Shown: positions 35,601 through 47,630 of the stretch, piece after piece
How positions within the stretch are numbered: position 1 is the first letter of the stretch
How the letters are laid out: each line of letters starts with the position of its first letter
NCBI RefSeq assembly: GCF_932294415.1
Contig: NC_065544.1
Coordinates: 18,079,351-18,143,350, forward strand
DNA: 64,000 nucleotides
Direction: 5' to 3'
Source of the DNA: Quercus robur
Lineage: Eukaryota; Streptophyta; Magnoliopsida; Fagales; Fagaceae
The notes under the pieces: model-generated
Told to the model about the DNA's origin: nothing
What the model saw: the letters and a program-made list of their open reading frames with translations, nothing else
The model's database searches: none
Translations under genes and position numbers: made by a program

Positions 35601-38600
35601 GCTTCAGAAGCATAGGGGGGAAAAAGGGGTTGAGAAAAACATGAGGAACAAAATTTTGTAACAAAAATAAAAGATACCACATAATTGTGTTATGAAAGAC
35701 CCGTATTATATATAGCTTTGAAATAATCTCACAGATGAGAAAAATAGACTTATAGAAGAGCAAACTGTACCGTTAGTTATATGAATCCTTTATCTCTTAC
35801 TGTTATAGATAGTCAAACAACACTACCTGAATGGTAACAAATTTATGGCAAGGACACTTCAGTTCTTAAAGACTATAGTTGCATGACTTATAATTTTAGG
35901 TCATACAACTATAGTCTTCAATAATTTAATGTATAGTTCAAGAAAAAGACGTCTTATACCCTTCCTACAACCTTAAAAATATACACCTTTTAAATTGAAT
36001 TTGACATGAATTTCAGCTGTATCAAAGAATATCCTAGGAGTTTCCATATATATAATAATTAAAAAAAAAGAAAAAAAAAAAAAAAAAGAGGAATATCCTA
36101 GGAGTATTGGATATATTTTCTTTTTCTTTTTTGTCATTCAATATATGTTACACACAGATAAGGCTCCCTCTTTTTTCTTTTTTTCTTTTTAACATGAAAT
36201 TTTATTAAAAAAAGAAAAGGGAAGGTCAAGTACGAAGATGTTAATCAATACCTTTCCAAATACAATCACAAAGACAAAGAATTGAGGCTACCTCATCAAA
36301 GTAACCTGCTACATGCTCATGATAGATGAGAAGGGCAATTTGAATCAGTACTATTTTCTGACTTTCCCTTCATATATCATTTAGGAAGGCATACAACAAA
36401 TTCTGGACCGCATATTGGTGCTCTGACACCAGTCCCAGAGTCTATGGATCTTCACAATTCATATGATTTAGCTGCTCTCTTAAGTAGGCTGGATATCATA
36501 GCCCCATATCCAATCTACAAGTTTCTTAATGAAAAACACACAGCCACAAAAAAAAATGGCCTTTTATTTTGAAAAATTGAACAACAGTTTTGACAGCAAG
36601 GTTTCCCCCCTCCCCTTTTTTTGGATAATGAGTGTAGAAATCCAGCCTTGGCCAAGGGCTACCCAACAAGCTTCATTTTTATTTTCTTTACAGTTTTTTT
36701 TTTTTTAATCAGTCTTTACAGTTATTGTTTCTTTACCAAAAATCAAAATCAAAATAGAAACTGTAAACAATATTAACAAGCAGCATTGCATGTTTACAGC
36801 AATGGCTAAAGCTTATGGATCTGTAATCGGGCAAATAATAACACACACAAAAAAAAAAAAAAGGAACAGAAGTAATTATCTTTTTACCAACATAATTCTT
36901 ATTTTACAAGTATAAATATGATCTATTAGCTTTAGTTCCAAGTGGAAGCTTTGTGGTCTATCTATCATCGTTTTACAAAGCTAAAAAAGTGAACGAATCA
37001 AAATGAGAGAGATCCCAAGCAGGTGGAAGATGAGAGGTTGAGCACCCTTTGATATAAATAACTTCATACAATTATACTGCTGCAAAGCTGGGGTGCAGTG
37101 TATGTGATGAACATACCTTTGAAAAATTTCTACCTTTCTTGGATCAATTGCTGAAATAACTTCATCTGTGATAAGTAATGAAATAATATATTAGACCGGT
37201 TACAACAAAAACAAAAAGGAAAGGAAAAAATTTACAGAGGTCTGCAGCTAGCAAAATTTAATGAACTCTTTTTCCTTTTTTTCTTTTTGAAATGATGATA
37301 TCTGTACTAATAATTGAAGTGTAAAACAATCTAGGATGACAATTTAAGCATACAGGCTACATACTCAACTGCTGCTAAAAATTTTAAAAATAAAATTAAT
37401 CCAAGAAGTGACACAAATCAGAGGGTCGACACTCATCTTGCTACAGCCAAGAAAATAAAGAGATGAATATGCAACCTTTATCTTATTGAGTTTTGATAAG
37501 ATATTGAACTATCTTATCAAGTTCCCTATATTTAGTTTGGTGGGTCGCCTGTATAAAAATATTAGCAAAAGTTTTGGCCAATAGACTTAAGATGGTGTTA
37601 GGGAAGTTAGTATCTAAATATCAAAATACTCTTGTCCGAGGACAACAGATCTTAGATAGCTAATGAGTGCCTAGAAAATAAATTAAGGGATAGGATACCT
37701 AGAGTGGTACTCAAATTGGATATAGAGAAGGCTTATGATCATGTGAAATGGAGTTGCTTATTGTGGCTATTAGAACGAAACAATTGAGCAGTTGTTGCTG
37801 CATTGCACTATTGCAAGGGAGCTATGGTCTTTTGCATTTATGGCTTTTGGGGTACTTTCAGTGATGCCAGGCCAGGTCATTGATTTGTTAACCATCTAGA
37901 GAGAGGCGTTTAGAAGTCATCATAATAGGGTTGTGAGGTAAGTACACCACATTGCATTATGTGGACCATATGGAGAAAGAGGAAACATTGGATCTTTGAG
38001 AACAAAGAGAAATCCATGCAAGATATTAAAAATAGCTTTTTGAGATCTTTGTTCAAATATTATTGGGGGGGGGGGGGGGGGGGGGGGTGTATTGTGTGTT
38101 TGGACTTCATGAGTGTCTGTTTATAATTCTTTATGGGCACTCACATTTGAGCATTTCTTCTTCCTAATAAATTATTCTCCTAAAAAAGCTCCCTACATTT
38201 AAAAAATAATTATATATTGGTACAACGTGATGCTTACAAAAATTTTCACTAAAGGATTTATAAAAAGAAACAAAGAGGAAAACCAGTGCGATGAGAAATA
38301 AATTTCCAAACGTTGCAAAACACAAAATAGGATGGCATGAACCACCTATGATATCCACATGAGAAAACACAAAATTATTGGCCATAGCAGGAGAAAGAAA
38401 GATTGGCACCCATTTGAATCAATATACACATGCATATATTCATACGTGTGTGCGTGTGTAATAAATATATAACATCAAAACCAAAGTTCATCATGACATG
38501 ACCATTCTTATAGGCATGGGGCCCACCTGGGGAAAGTTGATTGGCTCTTTTTTCTGATGTTAAAACTTGAACAGCAAGCACCTGGTTGATATCAGCAACC

Positions 38601-40262
38601 TAAAAAGAGACATCGGGAAGATCCTGATTAGCCATTAAGTACATCAAGCACATTCATTATTAGGCTTTCTTCAAAGATCACCAAACTTGTATAAGAAATG
38701 CGCATACCCATCCAAGATGTTGTAGAACCAAATCTTGATCAGAAGATTCCTCAAGAATCTTTGATGCCTCAACTGCAGCAATCTCCTTACTGGAGATACC
38801 ATTATTACTGGTATCCTGTATGTCATTCTCCAGAGTGGGGTCTTTCCAGAGACCAGTTGAATAATTCCTTGCCAAAACGCGCCAAATAGCAAGAGCTTTT
38901 GAGCTAATCCCTTTACTTGCATAGAGGAAGGCAAGCGTCCGTTGGTGGCCAGAGTCATCTAATAAAGTTTCCAACTCCTCCTGCACCGTCCATGCAAGTT
39001 GACCGGTCATCCTTCAAGCAAGCTCCAGACAACGGACTCTGTTTTTCAATGCATTGGAATACTAAGATTCCAGTGTACCACCAACCTCACATATTGCATT
39101 GTCTTGAGGTCTATAAAATAACTTGATCCAGACCCAACAACTAAACAAAAATGCAATGTTTCCAAATCCATAACAATTTTAGATGGATCTGATGGTCAAC
39201 CCTTCCAGTTCAAACCCTATACTGTTTTTGAAGAAAGCACCCCCCCCCCCAATTTCTCTCTCTCTCTATCTCTCATAATTGTTTGTTTTTAGAACATTAG
39301 CATGAACACAGGTTCGAATTCAGGCCACAGGGACCAAGCTGATGAGACCACTGTATAGTTGTCTGATAAAAGAATGTCAGTTGACTTAATCTCCCTTCTT
39401 CTTTTTTCCCAGTACACTACTGCTTAATTGTTTTGTGTTCTCATTCTTAATCAAATCTTAATCAAATCTTATTAAAAACTTCATTTCGTTTGTTTGATTT
39501 ACAATATACATCTTAATGGAAAAGCCAGGCATAGCTTGATTAGTGGTTGAAATCTAAAACTGTGTAAGAAAAGCATGGATCTAGAGTGACAAAATTAGTT
39601 TTTGTTTGTGATCTTACTGTTCGTTCAGTCACTTCTTCCTAGGATTCTCTTATCTAATAAATGTGAATTTTCTGATTTTACTTTCTTTTTGTTTCTCCTA
39701 GAAAAGGTAACCAGAATAACTGAGAACCATTTTTCTAGACAAGTAATTTCAGAGAACTTTTCTCATCCATTTTCCTCAAAATTCTATTTTATTAGAAACC
39801 ATAATTCAATGTTTCCAACTTCTTAATGCTCAGGTTTTCTAGTTCTTCTTTGACTCCCCTCGACAATTATTTACACATGAAGAAATCAGTTTTTTTTTTT
39901 TTTTTTGGAAAGGGGAGGGGGGGATGCGGTTCTGTCATAAGTCCCCTATTAGTCTGGACAAATAATGAATATATTAACTTAAGAAAGCAAAGGATATACA
40001 AAATGTATGTATGTGTGTGTGATCAGACAGGTCTGTGTGTGTGATATGTATATATTGGTACATACCACGATACAACTGTTTTCTGAAGATGCCAGCTTCT
40101 CCATGTCATTAATACGATTTAAAGCTCTATAAAGGTACATTAATAGTGTGTCAACTCCCTCTCTCACTGGCAATGTTAACTCTTTCTCCCGACAAACTTC
40201 CAAATACCTATAGTAAGAGCAATAGAGTTAAACAATGACACCACTACTCAGATCACATGCCA

Positions 40263-40297
<35 letters not shown>

Positions 40298-42527
40298 ATT
40301 AAAAAAAGTATTAAAACAATCTGATGAGGGAAAAAAATGTGGATCATTCTTATCTGAATGCTAGCACAATTTAAATTGAAAACTAGATAATCCAATACCT
40401 GATCCTGCAACACCCTCCCCCGTTTACTTTACCCCATGGCACTGCAGTGGTTAGGGAGAGAGGCATGCTGCAGCAATTACACAAGGAAAAAAAAAAGGAA
40501 AAAAGAAAAAAAAAAAAGACACACCAAGTCAAGAAATGTAAGCACCTGATAATGTTCTTGATTGCTGACTCCAATAAATCAGCTCTACTTGGTGGATTCA
40601 AAAGAAAATCATCATCTATTAAAGTTTCTACACCTGCTTTTCTCAGGAAGGTAGCTCTTTGGATAGCCAACAACCCATCATCTACAACATCTTCAACAGG
40701 TTTAGGGGGTGGATGCAAACCCCAATATCGGTTTCTAGGAACCTGAAAGTATGGTATCATCAATTATTAGGCAGATATTGTATTTTTTATTTTACATTTT
40801 TGGTTTTTTTGAGTGAGTTTATAGTTAGCATAATCAATGGTATGAGGTAGAAGCAATCTTTGACAACAGAGAACGTAGGAGTAGACCAAACATAGACATT
40901 AGAAAAGATGTATACCAGCAGTGACCAGCGATTTGGATCTCGCATTATAAATGGAAATATTTCAGAAGGCTGCATTGTCTCTGACTGCAAAAAGTGATTT
41001 ACTGCTTCCTCAAAATGCAGGTCAAACAGCAATAGAAAACCCACTTGAGCATGAACAAAGGAGAGCATATCCTTTGACAATTCACCATCACACTCAAGTT
41101 CCTCCACCAAGGCAATGGCTTCTTTAAAGTTCTTCTTTCTCAAAACATCTTTGATTTGTTCTTCAGAAGGTAATTTACGATAGCAAATAACCTAGCAACC
41201 ATTTTACATGAAACAGGAGAATTTATCAAGACCCCTCGAGAACAGAACTAAAAAAAGCTATTGGTTAAGGCATAATGTGAACATCTAAATACAACACAAC
41301 TTGTACCCTTTACATAACAAAATAGACCATCAATTGTAAAAATGGGTGAAGCCCCATCAAGCTCGTTTTACATACCTTGTTGGGTGTTGCAACAGCAACA
41401 AGTTTCCCACTCCTAACTTCCTCATCAGCAACAATGCAAGCTCCAACTCCTTCCCCACCAAAACTTATCGATTGAATACACCTACCCGACTTCTTATGAT
41501 ACACCTCCATCTTCCCATCCCTCACAACAACCACATAGGAAGACATCTCCCCAATAGAATCCGGTCCGCCACGCCTGAACACCAAGCTCCCACCAACTGG
41601 CCGGCCGTGTTCATCAACAAGAACACCCACATTGTCCACTAACAACAACACATTCCACTCTTTCCACAACAATTTGAGCCGTGGCGGGGTAGACATATCC
41701 GGCAACGTAAATATAATCCCACTCTGTCCCGTAACACACGAAAACAAACTATAACCGTTAACCGTACCAACAACTATGGAATCGTCAAGCCACACAAGTG
41801 TGATAACCCCATCGATACATTGAATTTCTTTCAAAACCACAAGAGAACCGTATACGCCATTAACATCAACGTCGGTTTTGTTCACTCTATTGCCAAAAAC
41901 GAGCTCTACAAGTATCAATCGTTTACCAATCACAACTGCGAAAACGAAATGACCTAAATTATTAGCTTCACTCTGTTGCTGCTGCTGCTGCTGTTGTTGT
42001 TGTTGTTCGGATTCTTTGATTTTCAAACCGTTTGATCTGATTCCACCACTCAACCTCTGTAAAAGCCGTTGACTCGCGCTCGCGTGCTCCAAAGAAGAAG
42101 AAGCGGTGCTGTCGATGAAATCCGTACTCTCGGTTTGATTACCAGTGCTACGAAATCGCCTGGTGATCGCGGAGACTCCTTTGAAGAAAGCGAGCTTCTT
42201 GGCGGGCTGTGACAGAAACGAATCGAGCAAGAACAGAGATCCATCGGAAAGAACGAGAAGCTTTGCGATCTCGGGGAGGACGATAATGCGATCGATCGGA
42301 GAACCGTCGGCGACCGTAATGGCTTGCAAAAAGGAGGTGGTTTTAGGAGAGGATTGGAGGAGAATTAGGGTTCCGGCGAGAGTTCCGATGTAGATGAGGG
42401 TTTGGGAATCGGAGACGGTGGTGATGGCGAGGGATCGGGTCGGGGATTGTGAGTGGGTAGAGAGGTCAAATTGGGTGAGTGGTTCGAGGACGGTTCGAGC
42501 CCTGGGTTCGGGCTCGGGCTTCGCCAT
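28309..42527 (-). CDS. VPS3: VPS3, CORVET tethering-complex subunit (Vps39/TGFBRAP1-like), 14 exons, 1013 aa
   Basis: Exons, 5' to 3' on minus: 42527-41376, 41191-40916, 40742-40546, 40207-40066, 38980-38708, 38599-38527, 37165-37117, 35537-35249, 35030-34975, 33195-33127, 33019-32908, 30457-30368, 29009-28839, 28401-28309. All are GT-AG with consistent phase. Residues ~20-370 form a CNH (citron-homology) beta-propeller containing an 11-Gln run at 175-185. Residues ~460-900 are the helical Vps39-like body ([36 protein letters not shown]). The C-terminus has a RING-like zinc pair C959-DS-C962 and C981-YK-C984, and ends GWLVTR. This matches Arabidopsis VPS3 (~984 aa). In the family, VPS3 is the CORVET-specific subunit that tethers RAB5-positive endosomes/vacuolar membranes for vacuolar transport. 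Introns of up to ~2.4 kb carry LINE and SINE insertions. Identification is firm; exact splice sites are by eye. Confidence 0.94.
29065..29155 (-). mobile_element. SINE family B, partial copy in a VPS3 intron
   Basis: It reads 'gtaagtttacacacccaatt', 'ttgaacccacaacct', 'ccaccctt' and 'gaggaagtg'. These are the reverse-complement landmarks of family B, best seen at 32668-32794. Confidence 0.6.
29401..29698. repeat. Tandem duplication, ~145 bp unit with internal A tract
   Basis: Two nearly identical copies (about 29401-29541 and 29546-29698). Each runs from 'gaatatggagcacaaatact' through a long A tract to 'tgacaaacaccccctaatg'. They differ mainly in A-tract length and one base (tctccacaac / tctacacaac). 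It lies in the VPS3 intron between exons 12 and 13. Confidence 0.93.
30070..30165 (-). mobile_element. SINE family B, partial copy in a VPS3 intron
   Basis: It carries 'ccaagtgggttttggaccat', 'aacctcaccctt' and 'gagagaggaag', ending 'gggctcattagc'. These correspond to the box B and box A sides of family B in reverse. Confidence 0.6.
31300..31388 (-). mobile_element. SINE family B, head fragment in a VPS3 intron
   Basis: It has 'gaaggaagtgctatttggtc' followed by 'tagagctcattaac', the reverse of the box-A head of family B. The tail is degraded. Confidence 0.5.
31930..32465 (-). mobile_element. 5'-truncated L1-type LINE, 3' end only, in a VPS3 intron
   Basis: On the minus strand the open frame (32433-32152) encodes the zinc-binding C-terminal region of plant L1 reverse transcriptase proteins. 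It contains [18 protein letters not shown], followed by a Trp-rich stretch ([28 protein letters not shown]). The element ends in a poly-A tail, seen as the T tract at 31930-31946. Only the last ~0.5 kb is present, as expected of incomplete reverse transcription. Confidence 0.88.
32668..32794 (-). mobile_element. SINE family B, essentially complete copy in VPS3 intron 11
   Basis: On the minus strand it has a head 'gagctatagctcaattggca' (box A), 'ggttcaagaccc' (box B), 'gggtgtgtgtaacttacc', and a T/A tail. An imperfect duplicated flank (AAAACCAGA at 32651-32659 and 32795-32803) supports insertion by target-primed reverse transcription. Confidence 0.8.
33409..33530 (-). mobile_element. SINE family B, degenerate copy in a VPS3 intron
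   Basis: It has 'gtaaattatacacacaccaa' and 'ttgggtctt', then a divergent middle with repeated 'ccacagcc', and an end resembling 'aagaggtaccattggagc'. Box B is decayed. Confidence 0.45.
33901..34000 (+). mobile_element. SINE family A in VPS3 intron 9
   Basis: It runs from 'aagagccttgtagtttagta' (box A-like) through 'aaaatttgaatcccctctcc' (box B-like) to the tail 'aactatcaaattatcaaaaa', matching other family A copies in this window. Confidence 0.7.
37500..38190 (+). mobile_element. Internally deleted L1-type LINE fragment in VPS3 intron 6
   Basis: The plus strand encodes the conserved reverse-transcriptase start: SLVGRLYK, one frameshift, then [20 protein letters not shown]. It continues to [14 protein letters not shown]. 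It then jumps at about 37775 to the C-terminal zinc-binding region ([21 protein letters not shown]). Several hundred codons between these regions are missing, and stop codons interrupt both parts, for example shortly after QQILDS. A pure G tract of about 23 bases lies near 38065-38087. Confidence 0.82.
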
Positions 42528-43002
42528 GAGGTCCGTTCGAGTTCGAAAGTCTCAATTTTGAAAGGAAAGAAATAAAAATTGAAATATTGCTGCTCTTGCA
42601 GTCAATCTCAGTGCTCTCTGTCTCCAACTAACAAGATCCGGTGACTAATGGATTCGGGTATGGGTCGGTTTTTTTTCCCCAAAATACTATTCCCTCTCAT
42701 GGTAGGAAAATTTGGAGATGAGTTTGTGGAATGGAAAACTTTGGTTGTGAAGATAGAAATGTTGTTTGTTAAGTTTACTATTACGTACCTTTATTTTATT
42801 TTTATTTTTTTTGGGCATTATGTATCTTTATATTAAATACAAAATTTTCTTTAAAAAAAATACAAATTATAATTATTATAATAAAATATAATAATAAATA
42901 AAAGGACACAGCATTGATATGGTTGGGTGTACAACCAAAAAAAAAAAAAGTGTGGGTGCATCCAAAATAAATTAATTAAAAATAAAAAAGAGTTGTAACA
43001 TA
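42528..43002. other. VPS3 promoter and 5' flank
   Basis: The first ~100 bases upstream of the VPS3 start are probably 5' leader. The rest is AT-rich with no exon. No clear core-promoter element was found. Confidence 0.4.
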
Positions 43003-43344
43003 TAAGAGCAACCACATCTGCTCGTGGAAAAAATTACGTCTATTTTACACAAAAAACCTACTTTTTCTATTTTACACCATTACTTTTACAAAACACCCAC
43101 ATCAGTTTATCTATTTTACAAGACTATTCAATAAAATATTCATTATTCATAAATTTTTTATTATTTTCCCTAATGGTTATACTTTTTTAATTTAAACTTA
43201 TATTTTAAGTAAACTACCAACACCGGTGGCTCGGCCAATAGAGCCGCTTGTGATGGAGGTCCGATGGCCCACCGGATTGGTGTCTCCGACCATTGTACCG
43301 CCATCACTGATGGGCCGATTGTTGTAATAGTGTCACCGACGACT

Positions 43345-43435
43345 GCCATCGAATCGATGTCTCCGACGACTGCCGCCGAATCGATGTCTCCGATGACCAC
43401 CGCCGAATCGATGTCTCCGACCACCGTATTACTAG
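43345..43435. repeat. 27-bp tandem repeat, ~3 copies
   Basis: Repeats of the form 'gaatcgatgtctccgacgac' followed by 'tgccgcc'. The GC-rich unit stands out against its AT-rich surroundings. A minus-strand frame through it encodes a VVGDIDSA repeat, but nothing suggests that this is a real protein. Confidence 0.75.
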
Positions 43436-43664
43436 AATCGGTGACCGAATTGATGCTGTTGAATCGATGTCTTCGATCAACGGTCATTTTTTTTTTTTAC
43501 CCAACGGTCATAATTTTTATTGTTATATCCACCGGTCATAATTTTGAAATTCAAACAGTAAATTCAAACCTAAAGGTCATATATTTTTTTTTTTTTAACT
43601 TTAAACCCAATGGTAAATTCAAACCTAAAGATCATATTTTTTTTAACTTTAAACCCAATGATAC

Positions 43665-44335
43665 TATGCAGAAAAATAACAGTATGTAGAAAAATAACAC
43701 TGCAGAACAATAACACTATGCCTCTGCAGAACAATAACACTATGCAGAACAATGACACTATGCAGAAAAATGACACTATGCAGAAAAATAACACTGCAGA
43801 AAAATAATTATGCAGAAAAATAACATTATGCAGAAAAATGACACTATGCAGAAAAATCACACTATGCAGAAAAATAACACTATGCAGAAAAATAATTATG
43901 CAGAAAAATAACATTATGCAGAAAAATAACAGTATGCAGAAAAATAACACTGCAGAACAATAACACTATGCAGAACAATGACACTATGCAGAACAATGAC
44001 ACTATGCAGAAAAATGACACTGCAGAAAAATAACACTGCAGAAAAATAACATTATGCAAAACAATAACACTATGCAAAAAAATAACACTATGTAGAAAAA
44101 TAATTATGCAGAAAAATAACATTATGCAGAAAAATGATACTATGCAGAAAAATAACAGTATGCAGAAAAATAAAACTGCAGAAAAATAACATTATGCAGA
44201 ACAATAACAGTATGCAGAAAAATAACAGTATGCAGAAAAATAACACTACAGAACAATAACACTATGCAGAACAATAACATTATGTAGAAAAATAACATTA
44301 TGCAGAAAAATGACACAATGCAAGTACAGCCACCT
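43665..44335. repeat. Minisatellite array, ~13-18 bp units, ~670 bp
   Basis: Dozens of copies of 'atgcagaaaaataacact' and close variants (aacaat, aatgac, 'ctgcag' versus 'tatgcag'). Units vary between about 13 and 18 bp, so the array is heterogeneous. The long minus-strand frames here (VIFLHSVIFLH-like) are artefacts of the repeat. Confidence 0.95.
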
Positions 44336-44755
44336 GTTGAGAAAGTGCAGAAAAATAGCATATACAACTAATAAAATCAGCAACCAATAAAATAGCATAT
44401 TTACATTCAAATAACATTTACAACCAATAAAATCAGCAAGTACAACCACCTTCAACAGAGACATTGCTTCACCCAAAATAGAATGACAAGAACAGAATCA
44501 CAAATTAAATTGAATAATCAAGTGCTATTGTTCGTGCACAATACAAAATTTACAACATTGCATCTATTTCCTTGTACAAGTAAAGACTACAGAAATATAT
44601 CTAACATGATTAGAGATTGAATAATCATATTTCTTGCACAAGTAAATACTACAAAAGAGATGTCTAACATCAAATCATCTATGTCAACTATGTGCTAGTA
44701 TCTTTGCACTATACAAAAAATTATTTGATTAGATATTGACAATAATAATATTCCA

Positions 44756-45909
44756 TTATGATGCATATTTAGACCTTAACCTCTCCAAGATTTCCAAACG
44801 ACGTAGACGAATGTATTCTTTTTGCTCAGGATCCATAGTTCTTGTATCTTTCATCATAAGTTCATCTTCCATTTTCCTCTTTTCTACTTCATTCTTCTCT
44901 TCCTTGATACGAATCAATTCTCTTCGTTCTTCGGATGCAATGCTCATTGCCTCTCTTCGTTCTTCTAATGCAATGAGCATACTTTTCTTTTTCTCCTCAT
45001 GCATTCTTCTCTTTTCTTCTTTGATTTCGTCCAATTGGGAGGAAAGTGTTGGGATCACGTCATCACAATTCTTTCTTTTCTTTAATTTCTCCTTTTTGGC
45101 CTTCTTGCCTATAGGTCTCTCCAAGGTTTCGCCGGAGTTCATCTCTTCATTATCTTCATCTACATTTATTGAGCTTGCAAAGGATTGCATGGCTGGTTGT
45201 GTGGCTGGTCGTGTGGTTGGTTGTCTTGTGCGGGCCTTCAAACTATCTCTTAGAATCAACCACTTAGCTTCATTCCTCAAAATTCTCCAACAATGCTCCA
45301 ATTGAAATGCATTTTTGCAATTAATTTGATACATAGTTTTTGCATCTTCAATCTACAAAAGTAAAAAATTGAAAATAGTAAGAATCATAAAACTAAAAGT
45401 GTTTGGATGTACAATACATATTAAATGTTGAGTTGAAATACCTTGTCATGCTCAGTTTTACCGCTTTCATTCCGGTTCTCAAGTTGGGCCAAGCATCCAC
45501 AGAACTTGTTGGTCTCCCTTTGAATTGTTGACCACCGACTATTTAAAGAATCCTTAGTGCAGTTAAATTTCTTGTCATTGTGGAAGGTAGACCAAATTCT
45601 CTCCCAAAATGTTGTGTGTTTTTGGTCCGTCGATGTCACGGCATCTAAGCTAACATTGAGCCACGCCGACACTAGCTTAATGTCTTCATCTATGGTGAAG
45701 TTGATTCCCCGTTGACCTCTCTTAGTAGTTGATTTTTTTGCAATAGGGGGTATAGATTGTCCCATTTCAACTTGGGGTGGAGATTGATGGACATTGACGT
45801 CTGAATGCTGAGTGGACATCAAATTACTACTGTCAAAAGACTCAAAACCTTGTTTATTGTCTTGTAAAATGTCAAGGAAGAAGGGATTTTGATTTTGTGA
45901 GTCCATCAC
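44756..45909 (-). CDS. PIF/Harbinger accessory protein, Myb/SANT-like plus NAM-associated domain (two exons, ~354 aa)
   Basis: Exon 1 45909-45442 and exon 2 45352-44756, joined by a GT-AG intron of 89 bp in phase 0, ending TAA. Residues ~60-150 form a trihelix/SANT-like DNA-binding region (INFTIDEDIKLVSAWLNVS, FWERIW, SLNSRWSTIQRETNKFCGCL). The middle segment (AFQLEHCWRILRNEAKWL) belongs to the region databases call NAM-associated. The C-terminal third is a Lys/Glu-rich coiled coil with repeated EERREAMS-like blocks. Such proteins are often annotated as 'glutathione S-transferase T3-like', which is misleading. In PIF/Harbinger systems the Myb-like protein helps carry the transposase to the nucleus and element ends. 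The frame is open with no stop, so it may be young or under constraint. It could alternatively be a co-opted host gene. Confidence 0.82.
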
Positions 45910-47588
45910 CTAACAAACACCAAAGTAATTCAGAAGCAGCACTAATAAGCAACAAAATTGAAAACAAAAAAGAAATGGCATTGAGAGCATGGAATTCAAC
46001 CACAACCAAGCATAGATGAAGCACCCTTATGGTCTAATTCATAACCAAGCACCCTTATGGTCTAATTCATTGACCAATTCATGTACAAACACAAGAAAAT
46101 CAAACCTCAAAGTAACAGAATTGAGAGCATGGAATTCAACCATAGAAATAATAAGTATTCAACCTCAAACCTCAAACCTCAAACACAAGATAAAACCCAC
46201 ATGAAATTCAACCTTAGAAATAACAAGTATTCAACATAATTCAAAAATAAACCAAAATTTAAACCGATTTCCCACAAATTATTCTCAAATGAAGAACTAA
46301 AAAAAGACTGATTTTATCAAATTTGGCTTGCAAAAGAGAGACAGAAAGACAAGCAGTTAGCTATACTGTTTGCAACCTATAAGATTAGTCCTAGAATAAA
46401 AATAAAAAATTAAAGATTAGTCCTAGATTAAAATTGCTCCACAGGCAGAGACATACGCAATGAGAGGCAGAAGTTGAAGATTGGACGCTGTAGGGGACTC
46501 CTAATCGCCGTCTCCGTGTTGGTGGGTGCTTCTAGCTGCAGCTACTTAGTGCTAATACTGATTCTATTAAGGGTTAGTCTTCTTTGTCCTGTTCCACAGC
46601 ATTTATATGGCTTTCTTTTTGGTTGGGGAAAATGAGTAGTTTAGGCTGTATGTTGAAGATTTCTAATCTAAGAAATGTTAGTGGAAATGGAAAATGACTA
46701 GTTTTTGCTGCCCAGACAAGACTCAATACACCCGCCCGATAATCTAGTGACTTTTGCTAAGCAACAAAACCAGCCACAACAGCCAAAGGCTACAATACAG
46801 GGCAAGCTACCCCAAACAACAACTTGACAAAACCAGCTAAACTACACAGCCAAGTCCAATTATACATACACACTGACCAGGCACAAAATCTCAGCAGCTA
46901 ACTAACCAAATACAAGGTAATCACGGCAATAAAGCTAACAACCAAATATCCACACAGTAAATCAGCTAGAACTCTGTAAACTATGAACATCAAACAGAGC
47001 AAAGTTCATAAATTAAAACATAGATTGAAACTTTTTTGACCTATCAAGAACAAAGTTCATAAATTAAAACTTGTTTATGTAGAACTATCCCATAGAGGTA
47101 CTAAAACAGCACACCAGCTCTCAAAAATAACTTCGGGTGTGCTTTGAAGAATCCATAAAAAAAAACCCCAAACCAGAAAAAATTTGAAACAAGAAACCCC
47201 CAAAAAAATTAGTTTAGAGAAACTCCCAAGAATCTTGATTGAAACCAAAAAACTCTAAAATCTCAATAAGAAAAACTCATACCTTTTTTAGAGAAATCAG
47301 CCCCAACGTCTGTCAATAGAGAAGATTCCGTCAACCCAATGATCCACCCTCCTCACCGGAACTGCAAAACTCCTAAACCGATCACATTTTATTTCCCGTG
47401 GTGATGAGAATGAGCAAAAGAATTCGGTGATGAGAATGAGCAAAAGAATATGAGAGAAAGAACTCAAGAGGGAGAGGGAAGCTGAGAGTGAGAGAGGCGT
47501 TGGTGTGCTCAGTGAGATGAGAGAAAAAAAAAAGAGCGAAAATGAGGTTTTGTTTACTGTACTTATAATATTATTTTAAGTTATAAAC

Positions 47589-47630
47589 GGGCTACAGTGC
47601 CCGTGTAAATTTACACGGGTACTGTAGCTC
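47589..47630. repeat. 42-bp palindrome near the right end of the Harbinger element
   Basis: Arms of 21 bp (47589-47609 and 47610-47630) pair with two or three mismatches around GTAAATTTAC. The left arm starts GGGCTACAGTGCCCGTG and the right arm ends CGGGTACTGTAGCTC. Confidence 0.88.

Noticed and set aside
43170-43487. Minus-strand 105-codon frame with VVGDIDSA repeats
   Set aside because: It comes from a 27-bp tandem repeat inside a transposon, with no family resemblance.
43570-44476. Long minus-strand frames rich in FLHSVIFLH-type repeats
   Set aside because: They are translations of the 'atgcagaaaaataacact' minisatellite; no start context, domain or splice support.
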